A stretch of 64,000 nucleotides of DNA, taken from Ephemerocybe angulata. Its lineage: Eukaryota > Basidiomycota > Agaricomycetes > Agaricales > Psathyrellaceae. The translations under genes were made by a program, and so were the position numbers. Each line of letters starts with the position of its first letter. Within the stretch, counting starts at the first letter, position 1. Location: contig JAACJK010000166.1 of NCBI GenBank assembly GCA_013368325.1, positions 310,001 to 374,000 on the forward strand, read 5' to 3'. Below, one piece after another: positions 1-12,101 of this stretch. Under the pieces are notes generated by a model that did not search any database, was not told the origin of the DNA, and saw only the letters and a list, made by a program, of their open reading frames with translations.

Positions 1-2977
1 ACCACTAGTGAGCGGGATGGCCTGACCGACACATTGCGGAGAAGTCAGGTCTCCTGGGAGGACGAACTACAGGTTCTCCGCCTCAAGCAGCAGCAGTCAA
101 ATCGCACTATCCAAGATCTCTCCAGCGAAGTGGACGAGTTGACCAAGACAGTGGAACAAATCGAATCTGAGAGAAGCTCCTTGGTGATCCACGTGAAGAA
201 CCTCGAAACCGACCTCCAACATGCACACGACGAACTCGCTACTGCTGAGAGCCGATATAGCGACCTTCAGTTCCACCAACTTTCTTCAATGTCGTCCACA
301 GAAGCCACCAAGAACCTACGAATGCAGATCAAGGAGCTCGAAGGGCGTGTCTCCAGGAGAAACGAGCAACTCGGCATCCATCAACACGACATCAAACGAC
401 TCGAGACGAATCTTCGCCTGCAAGAGGAGCGCTTAAATGAGATGACCTCGGAGCTGGAGATGATGAGTGCAGAGAAGGAGGCCATGGTGGAGGACTGTGC
501 TGATGCTAGGGAGGTTCGGGATGAGGCTTTGAGGAGGGTCGAGGAGATGGAAGAAGCAACAGAGGCTCTAGAAACTTCAATCGAGGGGGGTGAAGAAACA
601 ATCATATCCCTAATCCGCGTCGTTGCCGACACAGTAACGAAGGCACGGATCGCTATTTCCAACTCCGGCGGCAATCGTTCCAATCTGTTCCAGGAGGAGC
701 TCCACGACACTCTCGACCTGGTGGAAGAGCTTAAGGAGGAGAATGCCCACATGGAGCACAGCGTGCAGATGTACAACGAGCGTATCAACCAGTTGACGGC
801 TCATATCGTGAACCTGGAGGGTCAGCAAGCCATCACCGCCACAAACACAGACCTGCTGAGGGAAGAACTAGAGTCTCGCTCAGTGGCGCTGCAAGAGGAA
901 GTCGATGCGCTTCGAGATGCAAAGGAGAGTTTGGAGGAGTCACACTCCGCGGCGACGAAGGAACTGGAAGGAGAGCTTGATCGCCTTCGACACCGGCTCA
1001 GGGACGTCGAGGAAGACGCCTTGCAGCGGGCCAAGGAAATTAATTCTGATCAGCTCGACAAGGACCAGGGTATAGAGATCCTACAAGCTCGACTTTCTGA
1101 ACTCCAGTCGACCTTGGACGATGCTGAGGCCCGACACGCCGACCAACTCCGGGAACTTCATCTTGAGCTTCAGGCCGTCGCAGAAGCCAGGAACGAGGTC
1201 GAAGTTGAACTGTCTGCTCTCCAAGATCAGCTTGCTTCGGTGGAGGCAGAGCATCAGAACGCGTCCAGCGTTCTGCAAGCAGAGCTTGTGAAAGAGAGGC
1301 AGAACCTCAAGCAAGCTCAACAGTCGTTCGACAGCCTCGAAGCGGACAGGCAGAACCTTATTGACGACCTTCATCGTGCTCGCGACGATCTCCAGGCTGT
1401 ACAAAACGAACTTGACGCCCAGGAAGAGGCTGCCACGAAATCCGCTCACCATCTTGCACAGGAGATGAGCGCGCTTACCGCTCAAATTCAAGAATTGTCT
1501 GACCGCCTCCAAGAAGAGCAACGAGTGCGACAGTCACAAGAGCAAGAGCATCAAACTGCCTTATCTGCCTTCCGGGCTGAACATGAAGAGGCGGTTAACG
1601 GCTTACAGAAGGACTTGGACTCACTTAGGAAGGAGATAGATCAAGTAGAGAGGGGACGCATGGCTGCTGACGAGGAGAAATCCTTGGCGCAGGAACAAGT
1701 AACCGATCTAGTGGCCAAACTCGAACAAAACAAATCTCTTCAAAGGTCGCTCGAGGCACAAATAGAGGAAAGGTTCGTAACGACATTGATCGGCTTTTAT
1801 CAATCATTCATCCCCGCTTTCTAGGGACCGCGCGATCTCAACCTTGAAGGAGGACATTGTCGAAATCCAGGGTAGACTCAACGCAGCGGAGCAGGCAAGC
1901 GCGAAGGCGACGCTCAATGTCAGCTTGCTTACAGCCCAACACAAGCGAGAGTTGACCGATGCTCAGCGGGAGCTTGAGCGCCTTCGATCCAAGAGCAACC
2001 TTGAACAAATCACTGCTGAACTAGAGGAGCGTAATCAAGAGATGGAGGAGCTTTTGAAACAGAAGTGCGCTGAAATTGAAGAAAACGATGACCGGGCCTT
2101 GGAGTAAGTGTCGTATGTCATCAAGGTTTTGGCGTTGCTCACCTCGCTCTACAGGATGCTGAAGGAAAACAAGAAGCTGAACGCGAAGGTGGACTCCTTG
2201 ACTAGGAAGGTCCAGGCACTGCAGACGAAGGTTACTACTCTCAAAGCAAGCTCACCAAAGGCCGATGCCAAATCTGGTGCAACCTCAAAAGCATCTCCTT
2301 CCACGACTGTACCAACCTCCCGTCCCCGCTCAGCGACAGTGACATCTAATCAGCCCCAGTCACAGTCGTCGTCAAGTCAATCTCAACGAACGAGTATGCC
2401 TTCGACCTCGACATCCCGACCTCTGTCTCGAGTTGCATCCGGGCCATCGGTCCCTTCGAGACCAAAGACACCCGAAAGGTCTCGAGCTTATGGCAACCCA
2501 CTTAGCAGCAAGACTCCCGAAGCTGTCGCAAGAGCTAGTACGAGCCAAGCGATTGCAAGGGCCAGCACAAGCCCGGTTGGAGAAACCGAGAGCGTGGCAG
2601 GAAAGAAGAGGCGAGCCCCTGATGACTTTGAGGTCTGCGACAGTATGCCGCCACAAGCCTTCACCGCAGATAGTGTCCCTAAAGATGATACTGAAAACAG
2701 GACGCCCCGCGTAAGAAGAGTGTTGTCTAGCTTGCAGTCAGGATTCACGCCCGTTCGTACCTTTGCGCGGCCGGTGGTACCCCTCCCATCTCCTAGACGA
2801 AACGCCGCTCCAGCCACCCAACCGACGCCTTACATTGCGGACGTGACGAACAGCGCCATGAACGTCCTCCCGCCTCTCACTTTCGCCCCGCCCTCCGCTG
2901 GCAAATCGAACAAGCGAAGTTGGCTTGGCAAGATTCGAGGAGCGGGTAGCACGCAGGGGATGTCCCGCCCGCAATAG
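1..2977 (+). CDS. Coiled-coil protein, 5' partial (C-terminal part)
   Basis: The frame is open from base 1, so the gene starts upstream of the window. Exons read 1-1772, 1825-2103 and 2155-2977; both introns (52 and 51 nt) are GT-AG and joining them keeps the frame. The first two exons encode about 680 residues of almost unbroken heptad-like coiled coil rich in Glu, Gln, Leu and Arg. The last exon begins with more coil (from about KENKKLNAKV) and then turns into a Ser/Thr/Pro-rich basic tail ending in KRSWLGKIRG followed by a short Gly/Ser segment. No motor or enzymatic domain is visible in this part. It could be the tail of a kinesin, a centrosomal or nuclear-pore-like coiled-coil protein; the sequence here does not decide. 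The first internal start-like codon at 34 is TTG and is not a real start. Confidence 0.75.
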
Positions 2978-3204
2978 CATCGTTCCCTGTACTCTTTCTT
3001 GTCCTATGTGTTTTTCTTTTCGCTTGTACAGATAGCATTCGAGATCGCTAGCAGTTCCTCGGACGACTTGGCATTTGCCCTTCGCATTATTTATTAATAG
3101 TTTACATCTGTATCATCACCACATTATGATTACGGTATATACCACACGCTTTGAGCTGCCTTCCACATTCATCTTGCTCCGCTCTTTCCAGATCTCCGTC
3201 TTAC

Positions 3205-6200
3205 ATGTTCGCGAAACACCAACATCCCGAATTTCTTGAACTTTCCAATGACCTCCAAGACGAGAGCGATTGGGTTATCGGGTGTTTGAGGACATTCGAC
3301 GTGCCTTTGAACATTACCGCCTTTGCTGTCGAGCCGGTTTCAAAACTCCTTGCAATCGGTTAGTGGACCCTTCTTCATCGCGATCTGTGCTCCGTAAGTG
3401 ACAGGCGACTCTCCAGGAACATCTTCAGGGTCTATCTATATCCATGGTGGGCCAGGAGTGGACGTGAAAGTCAACACCCCCGTGTCTGTGGGCGTCAAGT
3501 TCCTCGCGTTCTGTTTACCAGCGAAGAAGATGGTATGCCTAGGTTAGTGGCTAACCCACCACATTCACTCCCCGTCTTTGCTCACTGAAGATTGTAGACG
3601 TCAATAATCAATTGCATGTTTGGGATCTTTCGACATTCGGGAATCCAGAGTATCGGGCGTCCGCGAGATACGACCCAGTAAAGTGAGTGAGGGGCGCGCG
3701 AATGTATCGAACGCAAACGCCCGCTAATTCTCTACAATATGTTAGCTCTATCCACGTCCCTTCATCGTCCTGCCATGTGAGCACCTCATGCCTCCATCAG
3801 ACTATACCGTTGACCCTGCCCCAGGTTTTCCTCGCATTGCAATCTGGCGAGGTCAAGACCTACGACCTTGTTTGTCGGCGAAGATCTCAATATACCATTC
3901 CAAATCTGTGGAAGCTATATCAAAAAAGCATGCGTGCAAGCGGTGTTCCAGCTATGGTCGAGCAATCATCAGCATTGTGAGCATTCCTATCGCTATCGAC
4001 TGAAGGTTATGGCTGATGTCGAATGAACCCCTAGTGATCCATGTATAGATCAGGTCATCCACCCGAGAGATATGAATCAAATATTTCTGGCCTACGCAGG
4101 TACGAGGTTCGCGGTTATCTTGTCCAAGATGCTGACCGCATATCTTCCTAGGCGGTGTCATCCTCAGCAATATAGTGAGTAGTCACGAAACCCTTGGAAG
4201 TGGCTCGCTGACCCCCTCTGCAAGTCAGACAGAAGCACCGTGCGGGCGTTTGAGCTCATTCTGCCGCCTGGAGCACCAGGCGGCAGCAGCTACGGGGCCG
4301 AGGCAAGTTAAGCTCCACGCATGATATTAGGGTTCGTCTTACTTTTGTCCAGGATATCCTTACTCACCGCCAACCATTTGTGACCTGCATATCGGTCCAC
4401 CCATCTGGGCATTTCTTTGCTGTCGGCCACGTCGATGGTTCTATCGCATTCTGGGCTGTGGAAGACGATAGTGCCCCACTTACTGTTTTCACATTCGACG
4501 AAGACAACGTCCATCTGGTCAACTCAGCTAAACTGGAAGAGCAATTGGAAAGCCATGGCCGGGGTACTCAACCTGTATCGATCAGGGAACCAATTTTCAA
4601 ACTGGCTTGGAGCGGTTATCCAAATTCGACAGATCCTCGAGGTGGGGAAACCACGCTGACTGTACTTGGTGGCTTGGATGCAATTCGTGGTGGCAATGTC
4701 ACTGTTCTCTGGTTTCCTGCATTCCAGCCGACGGAACCACCAGCTGGAGACAAATTAGAACCGGGAGTTCTTCACCCGTTCTTCCGCAATGCCATGGTAG
4801 ACTCTGTGACACCAATCGACCTCGCCGAATACGATCTAGAAGGCGAAATCCAGGACTTCCTCCTCATCCCTAAGGAACATCCTCATTATGCTGGCACTTT
4901 CAATCCATATTCTATCGTCTTCCTCGTTGCCAACAAGGACAATGACCGAGTTACTCGCGCATATTCCTTCCCACCATCTCGCACTATCATGCTAGGCAAG
5001 AAGGACAATCCGGCAGAAGCTACAACCAAATCTCCTTTGTCACCAGAATTCGAAGACCCTCAAAGTGTTTTCCCTTACCATGAACATGGTCTCCCCTTCC
5101 AACTCACAGCTAGTGGCTTGGGTTTGACCAACGGTCGGCTTGTGACGGTAGATAATACTCCGTATGAACGGATAGGAATCGTCGGGAAAACTGCTTCTCC
5201 TGGCGACAGCGTAGTTTTACTGGAAGGAGGAAAGGCATTCGCAGACCAGATCAAGCACGACGAGATACGCTTAACAAAAGTGCGTGGGCTGTACTGGAGA
5301 CCATGTATACCCTTACGAATGCACCTGTCACTAGTATCAACCCCGTCGTCTAATGATTACGCAAACCCGCGACCTCCGCGTCCTATTTTTCGATGTTAGT
5401 GCCCAGCTTCTAGTCGGCAATGACCAGGAGCCGTTGGAGGGCCGCTTCCCTGGGCCACTCCCAGGGTTATCCGTTGAGCTTCATAGCGTTTGGAATGAAC
5501 TGCTAGCTCGAGGGAAACGATCTGGATCGGGGCCGCGGGCAATACAGGCAGTCCATCTGGCTTCTGAGGCTTTGGAAGTAGCATCTGTGTTGGACACCGG
5601 TGACGTTGTTGTCCATCGCCGCGAGTCTCGGGCGTCATCCTCAACAGGCATGCAGAGCAGCGATATAACCTTGCTTCATTCTGCACCTACCGATATCAAC
5701 AGTAACATGGTTCCGTACTTTGCCTTGGAAGGGGAAGGAACCGTTGAAGCTTGCAGTATATCTGACGTCGGTAAATGATGTTTCCTTGTTTCCTTGTCAT
5801 CTTAATTTGATAATGTTGCTGATACAAAGAATCAGGTTTCCTCGCAGTATCTTATTCGAATGGCTCGGTCGCCATTGTCGACATGCGAGGCCCAAGTATC
5901 ATTCATCAATCATCTCCGAGCAAGAAAGATAAACATCTATCGCTCAACAACCTACACATTCACAACTCCGTGGATGTGGCAAATGCGCTGACTTGGACGA
6001 TATCTTGCCTGGAAAACGGTATGAGTTACCGGTACTCTGATAGCGCTGAACTACTCACAGCAATACAGATATCGCGCTCCGAGTTCGGCTCCTTATTTCC
6101 AGACACTCAGGGTCCCTCGAAGTGTTGACTTTGGTACCATCAGGAACTCCAGCCACGTGGGGAGTGGAGAAGGAGCCCACCATAATTCGAGGGGTTTCTG

Positions 6201-7310
6201 AACCCTTACCCGAGGGGTCTTTCGTTTTGGACAGTAAGTCTGGAAGTCAAAGAGGTGCGACAGGATCTCTGTTCGCTTCTGCACTCGACCACCAGTCTTC
6301 TTCATCTCCTTCGCTACTGGTCACAGTCGGAGCGAAGGGGGCGAGGGCGTATGCCAACATTACTGGAGAACGTATTGGAAAAGCAGACTGGGGTGTACGA
6401 GCTGGAAATGCCCTTGCGGCGCAGGTTGTTAAGCGGATGGGTATGTTTTACGTTTCCATGCTTAAGAACAGAAATTCATCTTTCTATAGCCTCAAGAGCA
6501 TTAGTTGTGGTGACAGACAAGGAAGAGACATTGGCATACTCTCTTCCGTGGCTAGAGTTGATCACTCGTTTCCCAGTTCTACCACTTGAAAGAGGGTGCG
6601 GCTCTAATGGAACACATACTCCTTGTTTCAATGGCACTAAATACCAATTTTAGGTTGATATCCATCGACGACAGTGGTGACTTCCTATCTTTCTCCCCGA
6701 GCATTACTAGTGGAACAATTGGTAGAGTGTCATACAACACCTTCTTCGATATACGAAGGGCGTATGGTCTTCCAGATGTGAATTTCGGGTTGCAACCATG
6801 CAAGGAAGCACAACCACAGCCAGTGTATATGGGTCCACCGTCGCTTGTTGGTACATGGCTTACATTCAGTCAAACAATGACCGGGGAACAATTGGACAAT
6901 CTACGTAAGTTGGGTTTTCAATCATTGAAGCCATGCTGAAGATGTGTCAGTGGGCGGTCCTGATAGGCCCCTTCCGCAAGCTCAACCGAGGCCGGGTCTG
7001 GCGCCTGCGGGTGGCTCGTATGGTAGTGGGATTGCGGGGAGCGCATCCAGTGCGGCCGCCACTATCGCTGCATCGGCCGCATCTGCACAGACGAGCTTCT
7101 ATAACAAGATATCATCAGCTTTAAGCGAGCGAGGTCAGATGCTGGGGGGTCTAGAGGAAAGTTTTAACTCATTGGAGGAGGGCAGCCGGAACATGGCGGC
7201 TCAGGTAAGGTATATTTTAGTTAAATCACCTCATTGGTATCTAACCTAAACATCTTAAGGCAAAGAGGCTAGCGGCGCAACAGACCGCGAAGTCGTGGTT
7301 TGGGTTCTAA
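3205..7310 (+). CDS. SRO7: Lgl/tomosyn/Sro7 family WD-repeat exocytosis regulator
   Basis: This gene has many exons. The start is ATG 3205 (MFAKHQHPEF); the first intron is 3359-3416. Early exons give an Lgl-type beta-propeller opening (fragments NITAFAVEPVSKLLAIG, then GSIYIHGGPGVDVK, then NQLHVWDLSTFGNPEY). The long exon from about 4360 carries the typical block on population of the propeller (FFAVGHVDGSIAFWAVEDD). The C-terminus (SASAQTSFYNKISSALSERG, then a coil ending AKSWFGF) resembles the VAMP-like coil of tomosyn and yeast Sro7, with no membrane segment. The known role of the family is binding t-SNAREs and Sec4-type Rab GTPases to control vesicle fusion at the plasma membrane. It is in tandem with the upstream coiled-coil gene. 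Family assignment is firm; whether it is closer to Sro7 or tomosyn is not settled. Confidence 0.82.
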
Positions 7311-7653
7311 ATTTTGAAGCAATGTCAACTGGTTGAGCGGCGATGCTGTAAGCCATATATCTTGGGCCAAATGTGCTGCCCAAGGATAATTAATATACAT
7401 GGCTCCTTGTATTGGCGAGTATATAGATGGAAGACTTAAATTGCTGTCAGGAGGCGCGTTTACTTATATCGCGCATGGGCGCCTAAATCAAGACTTGGAT
7501 AGGGCCCGGGGCACCGGGGTCAATTCCGCGGAACTTTTAATTGATGTGATGAGCCGATCATTGCATCGGCTCTGGAATCATCTTTCTCTCTGACCTTCTC
7601 AACCAACCTACTCAGGAAAGCCAAACCGCAATCCCTTATACCCCATCCCCTAG
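7311..7653. other. Intergenic spacer
   Basis: No gene is visible. A short perfect hairpin, GAGCCGAT-6 nt-ATCGGCTC, lies at about 7552-7573. It may belong to the 3' region of the preceding gene. Confidence 0.5.
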
Positions 7654-9526
7654 ATGCCCCCGCACACTCTTTCCGACTCTTCTGAGCCCACTTTAACGTT
7701 GGCGATGAAGGAACCCAAGGTATGGCCTTGCAAGCTTGCAGACATTAGCGCTGAACCAGCACTTCAACGGGCGTGTGCACGACCTAGTTCTGGCTCTTAA
7801 GACTCGCCATAACACCCTAAACCCCAGTTGTCAGCTCCCCGCGGAAATTCTATTCCGAAATTTTCTAGAGCTCTCCGCGGAACACGAATACTATTGCGAC
7901 CCGAAGATGAAGCGGCTGCCGTGGCTGTCCGCAACCCATGCCTGCAGCTATTGGCGGGCAGTAGCCCTCGAGTGTAGGGTGCTCTGGTCGAACATCTCGT
8001 ACGCCGCATTCGGAGGTGGCGCGGACGTAGTCACGACCATGCTGACTCGTTCCAGAGGCGCCCCCTATCAGTAAGATACTGGGGTTCTCTGCTCTCATCT
8101 AGGAAAGCGATGGACGCCCTGTCCTCCATCGTCACGTCGCAATACCATCGTCTGCGCTCCCTCGAGATTAACGAGGCGTACACCGCTTCTTTCAACTCCG
8201 TCTACGGCACGAAACGATGCACACGCTTCGACAACGTCGCCCCTCTCCTCGAAATCCTCTCGCTCATCGACCGCGGCCCCATTCCGCTAACCAATCCCGG
8301 CCTGTTTGGTCTCATCTGCCCGAACCTGAAGCAGCTCGAGGTGGTGGGTTACCGCCTGGAAACCTGAAATGGCCTCCCGCTCGTCCCAAATCTCACAAGC
8401 CTGACCATCGAATGCGCCCCGCCCATATTCACGGGGGCTCGACCACGCGTAGAGGTCCTCTGGCTTGCCCTGGCGCGGATGCGCCACCTCAAGCACCTCC
8501 GTCTAGTACATTTGGTAAAAACTGAAGACCCCTTATCCATTGAGCAGAGAAACGACTCAGACGGAGGTGTCGTCCTCCGGGAGCTTCAGTGCTTGGATGG
8601 TCGATAACCCTCGGGCAGTTATCAGCTGCATTCGCAGGCTACGCTTCCCCAAATCCGCATCCGTCAACATTGAGCTGTATCGCCAGCCGAGTGCTGTTCG
8701 TCTGGTTCGGTTCACCTCGTATGTCCTACACAAGTTGGATGAGGCGAGGAGCTTGACTCCTATTTGCACCTCTGACGAAACACTATTCCGAGCGGTCACA
8801 ATCACGCATTCGGAAATCGACGCTCGGGCTCAAGGACCATATCGTCTCGTACTCGACTTGAAGACATCGTCAACTCGAGGCCATATGTGCCTTACCCTAC
8901 AGCATGGACACGAAGACCCCTTATCCGCATCCGATGTTCTATGGGCACTCAACTCAGCGTTCGATGTGCCGGGGATCCGTGAGGTGAGGCTGGTTGGGAC
9001 GGAGGCGCTTCCAGAGGAGGTTTGGCGGAATGTGTTTGAGCCAATGCAGGGGCTGCGTTTGGTCAGGTTTGAGGGATCTCCAGTTTTGCAGTTCTTGAAA
9101 TGGTTGACGAGAGATCCATCCCTGCCCAGACATGCTCCATCCAAATCAAACATAACCAGCGGAAGCGCTGGGAATCATCCTACAACACTGGCTCCATGGC
9201 TACCCAACCTCTCCCGCCTTGAATTCAACTCGGTAGTGCTCGAGCCCGAGGAGGAGATACGCGCGGCGTTGATACTTTTAGACGTGGTTGAGAAGCGCTT
9301 GGCAGTGAAGGACCTCGTGCCGGTCATCGAGGTCAGTCTGCGTCGGTATGCGTGGTTCGAGGAGGGGCAGTATGCGGCAGAGCGTGCAGAGATGCCAAAG
9401 GTGTGCGTGCGCTGGGAGGATGGCGCCCTAGAGGATTGGGAGGATATGGAGGACATAGAAGGTAACTGGAGTAGGGCCGGGCGCCTGGGGAAGGGCCGGG
9501 TGAAGCCAGGTGGTAACAGTAAGTAA
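7654..9526 (+). pseudogene. F-box/LRR-type protein gene, apparently decaying
   Basis: The translation shows a basidiomycete-style F-box (LPAEILFRNFLELS) with the usual following block (WLSATHACSYWRAVALECRVLWSNI), then LRR-like text (PNLKQLEVVGY, then after the stop PNLTSLTIECAPP and RHLKHLRLVHL) and a long C-terminal exon ending at 9526. Four problems interrupt it. From ATG 7654 the frame must jump at 7720-7741, a 22-nt GT..AG stretch. A 32-nt GT..AG gap at 8071-8102 is needed to keep frame. An in-frame TGA at 8365-8367 sits inside conserved text. At about 8600 the coding frame shifts by one base between ELQCLDG and VDNPRAVIS. No one splice model of ordinary intron size fixes all of these. 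Sequencing errors cannot be excluded. Confidence 0.62.
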
Positions 9527-9801
9527 GCCCTATTTATCAAAGAAAGGGGACCAATGGGACGGGCATGATATTATCAGTAGACAGATACTGTACGTCATGT
9601 ACTATCTAAGGAGTCCCAGTACGAATAATTCATGTTGCAAGAATACCGTGGCCGTCGAGCTGAAGAGCATGTTCACCCCTATCGGGGTGCCGGCGGCAAT
9701 TACCTCCGTGATGTTTGGCTCCTCTATTTGGACGTTTACGTCGCGCAGTCAGCGACCCCCGCAATTGGTAACTTACTTACACCCTTCATACCCTCAAGAC
9801 C

Positions 9802-10722
9802 ATGTCAAATTACGACCAACTACACCGGCAATGCCGAACATTGGAGAACCTGTTTGACGCAAAGCTAACGTCGTACTCGCAACTAGTCGCCTCGCTTTCA
9901 AGACCCCAGGATTTGGAGGCCAATGGATCCTCAGAGCGCTATAGAGACTTGGAAATGGAGCTGGAGGACCTCTCGGGAAAGGTATAGCGCTTACTCCTGC
10001 TGTCGTGAGCTAAGCAGTTAATGTTGTTAGTTGCAAGAGATCAATGACCAGCTTGGAGAGCTAGCAAGCAAGCCTGAACTGCTTTCCACTTCGATGCTGC
10101 GCGCCATCCAGCGGCACCGCGAGTTGCACCGGGACAATGTCAGAGAGTTCAATAGGACAAAGGTGAGCTTAATCTCTGCCCACGGAAGTGTCCTCGCTTA
10201 CCGCTGGCGACCAGAGCAATGTAAAGAATGCGCTCGACCAGGCCAATTTACTATCTGGTGTCAGAAATGACATCGAGTGCGTTTACCCCCGTGGCAGGGC
10301 GAAATGTGTGCTCACTCCTTGATCAGTGCATACAAATCATCGGCGGCAGACTCTCTCCTAGCTGAGCGGGGCAGAATTGACAGTTCACATCGCATGACGG
10401 ACGATATCATTGAGTAAGAGGGTCCGGTGCATGATGTCGGTCGTCAACTAATCCTCTCCGATAGGCAAGCATACGAAACGCGTTCCGAGTTCTCTAGGCA
10501 GAGAGCATCGCTAGGAGGTATCAATACACGAATGGCTCAGGTTATGAGTACGTTCTTATTGTAATTGGTCTTGGGCAGCTGCTAACATCTCATTTAGCTA
10601 CGATGCCAGGCATCAACAACCTAATAGGAATGATCAAAGCTAGAAGACGGCGAGACGCTATCATCCTGGGCGTTGTCATCGGCGTGTGCATCATCCTCTT
10701 GCTTTCCTACATGCGATCATGA
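9802..10722 (+). CDS. GOS1: Golgi SNAP receptor complex member 1 (Gos1/GOS28-type Qb-SNARE)
   Basis: The start is ATG 9802 (MSNYDQLHRQCRTLENLFD). Verified introns are 9982-10030 and 10163-10214, followed by three more short ones. The N-terminal half is a helical regulatory region (LEMELEDLSGK, LQEINDQLGELA, AIQRHRELHRDN). The SNARE-type heptads run through LAERGRIDSSHRMTDDIIEQ and GINTRMAQV. The protein ends with KARRRRDAIILGVVIG and a hydrophobic stretch closing in SYMRS, a tail anchor in the Golgi/ER membrane. The order and spacing match Gos1/GOS28, which acts in intra-Golgi and endosome-to-Golgi fusion. Its stop codon lies 28 bp from that of the convergent TatD-type gene, so the 3' UTRs must overlap. 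Confidence 0.9.
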
Positions 10723-10750
10723 CACAGTCAAGCCGAGCGCGCGTGCCACA

Positions 10751-11963
10751 CTATGGTGCACCGTCTCCACCTTGGGACGACCCAGCTTCGGAACTGCTAT
10801 CCAATAGTTGCTTCTTCCTTGCTCGTTTACTTAGGGTGCGGGTCGGAGGTGGATGCCCTCCCTTCTTGAATCGCTTCCAATTCTCGGCCAATCGACGGAC
10901 TGCTCCCCATTTGGCCTCCTCCAACTCCTCGACCCACTCCTCTTCGATACGCCACCCTTTCACCTCTGCTATTAGCTCTATGATCTGCAGAACCTGGGGC
11001 GTGCACATCTCTACGTTGTTGTAGTCGGATTCCGCGAGAATGCGATCAGGGGAGCACATGTCAATGAGCCTGGTCAAGCTCGAGTGCTTGTGGTTAATGA
11101 CAGTGGATAGTGAGACGAAGACGTTGGAGAACGCTTTCTGGGGTGGTAAATTACTAGTTAGTGGGCGGTGTGCCCGTATAATAAATTTTGGACGTACTTC
11201 AGTATCTCTCCAGGTTTCTGGGCTGAACCCGCAGCTGTGCATATCGATGCTGATACGGTACCAGTCGTCACCATGCCGTTGTGCAAGCTTGCGCAGTAGA
11301 TCAAGCGTAGCCTGTTGAGATTTTACGCTGTGGATGCTGACATTGCGCTTCAGCTCAACCGCCACATCGACTTGAGCTTCCAGTATGGCGAGCTGATGCT
11401 CCAAAGGTATGGTGAAGGGCGTCAGCTGTCTTTTCTCTGCGAAATAATCATAGGGCATTCGGAAAACACGATCGAGTCCGACCTCCCCGACCATGGCGCC
11501 TGGATGCATCGTCAGGTTGGAACGAAGTTCATCCAGGACCTCCGACAGGGGGATCGGGTCGGGGAGCGTAGGAAGGAGCCGGTTAAATATTTGGGTGTGT
11601 TCTTCCAGCTTCGTCTGTGCTGTATCATGCAAGAGCAACTTGCGGTAGTGCTCCTCCTTCGAGGTTGTCGACTCCAAGCGTATCAAGTGAGAGAACCATG
11701 GATGATAGCCTAGCTCTATGCTTCAGAGACTCACTGCCCTTTGATTCTGTTGAGAGGGTCCTACCAAAGCATGGAATGACCTTGTCTGGATTTGCTTGTG
11801 CTAATGCAGCGACGCGTTGCTGGTCGGACTTCATGGAAGACATCGCACATATAGTGATTTCCAATTTGTCCATCTCCAGTTGTGAGACTTCTCCAGCATC
11901 TGTCGGGTGACAGTGGACATCTACAACATGGCGAAGAACATCTGGATTGAGTGTAATCGTCAT
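10751..11963 (-). CDS. TatD-family metal-dependent hydrolase (Scn1/Cut9-interacting type)
   Basis: The start is ATG 11963 (MTITLNPDVLRHVVDVHCHP). Introns 11710-11764 and 11138-11197 were checked by restoring frame: joining gives IPCFG-YHPWFSHLI and WRDTE-KAFSNVFVSLS. Metal-site motifs of the TatD amidohydrolase fold are visible: VDVHCHPTD at the N-terminus, GEVGLD in the middle, SIHSVK, and the terminal LAESDYN. The tail is basic (KRARKKQ) and Ser-rich. TatD proteins are Mg/Mn-dependent 3'-5' nucleases; the fungal Scn1 branch is related, but its substrate is uncertain. It is convergent with GOS1 and divergent from TRM5, sharing a 5' region of only about 140 bp with the long TRM5 form. Confidence 0.85.
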
Positions 11964-12101
11964 AGTGCGGGGAAGGGGGCAACTTTGATCTCTTCGTGCT
12001 TAATCTAATCGCTAGGATTTGGTCATATTATGCACGACCATGGGATCACTCGCTGGGCATTCGCCGAGCGCCTGTTTCTGGAATTTGGTTCTGGTTTTTG
12101 T

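Noticed and set aside
10751..11024. Plus-strand open frame overlapping the TatD gene 3' end
   Set aside because: The minus strand encodes the conserved TatD C-terminus here; the plus frame is its shadow.
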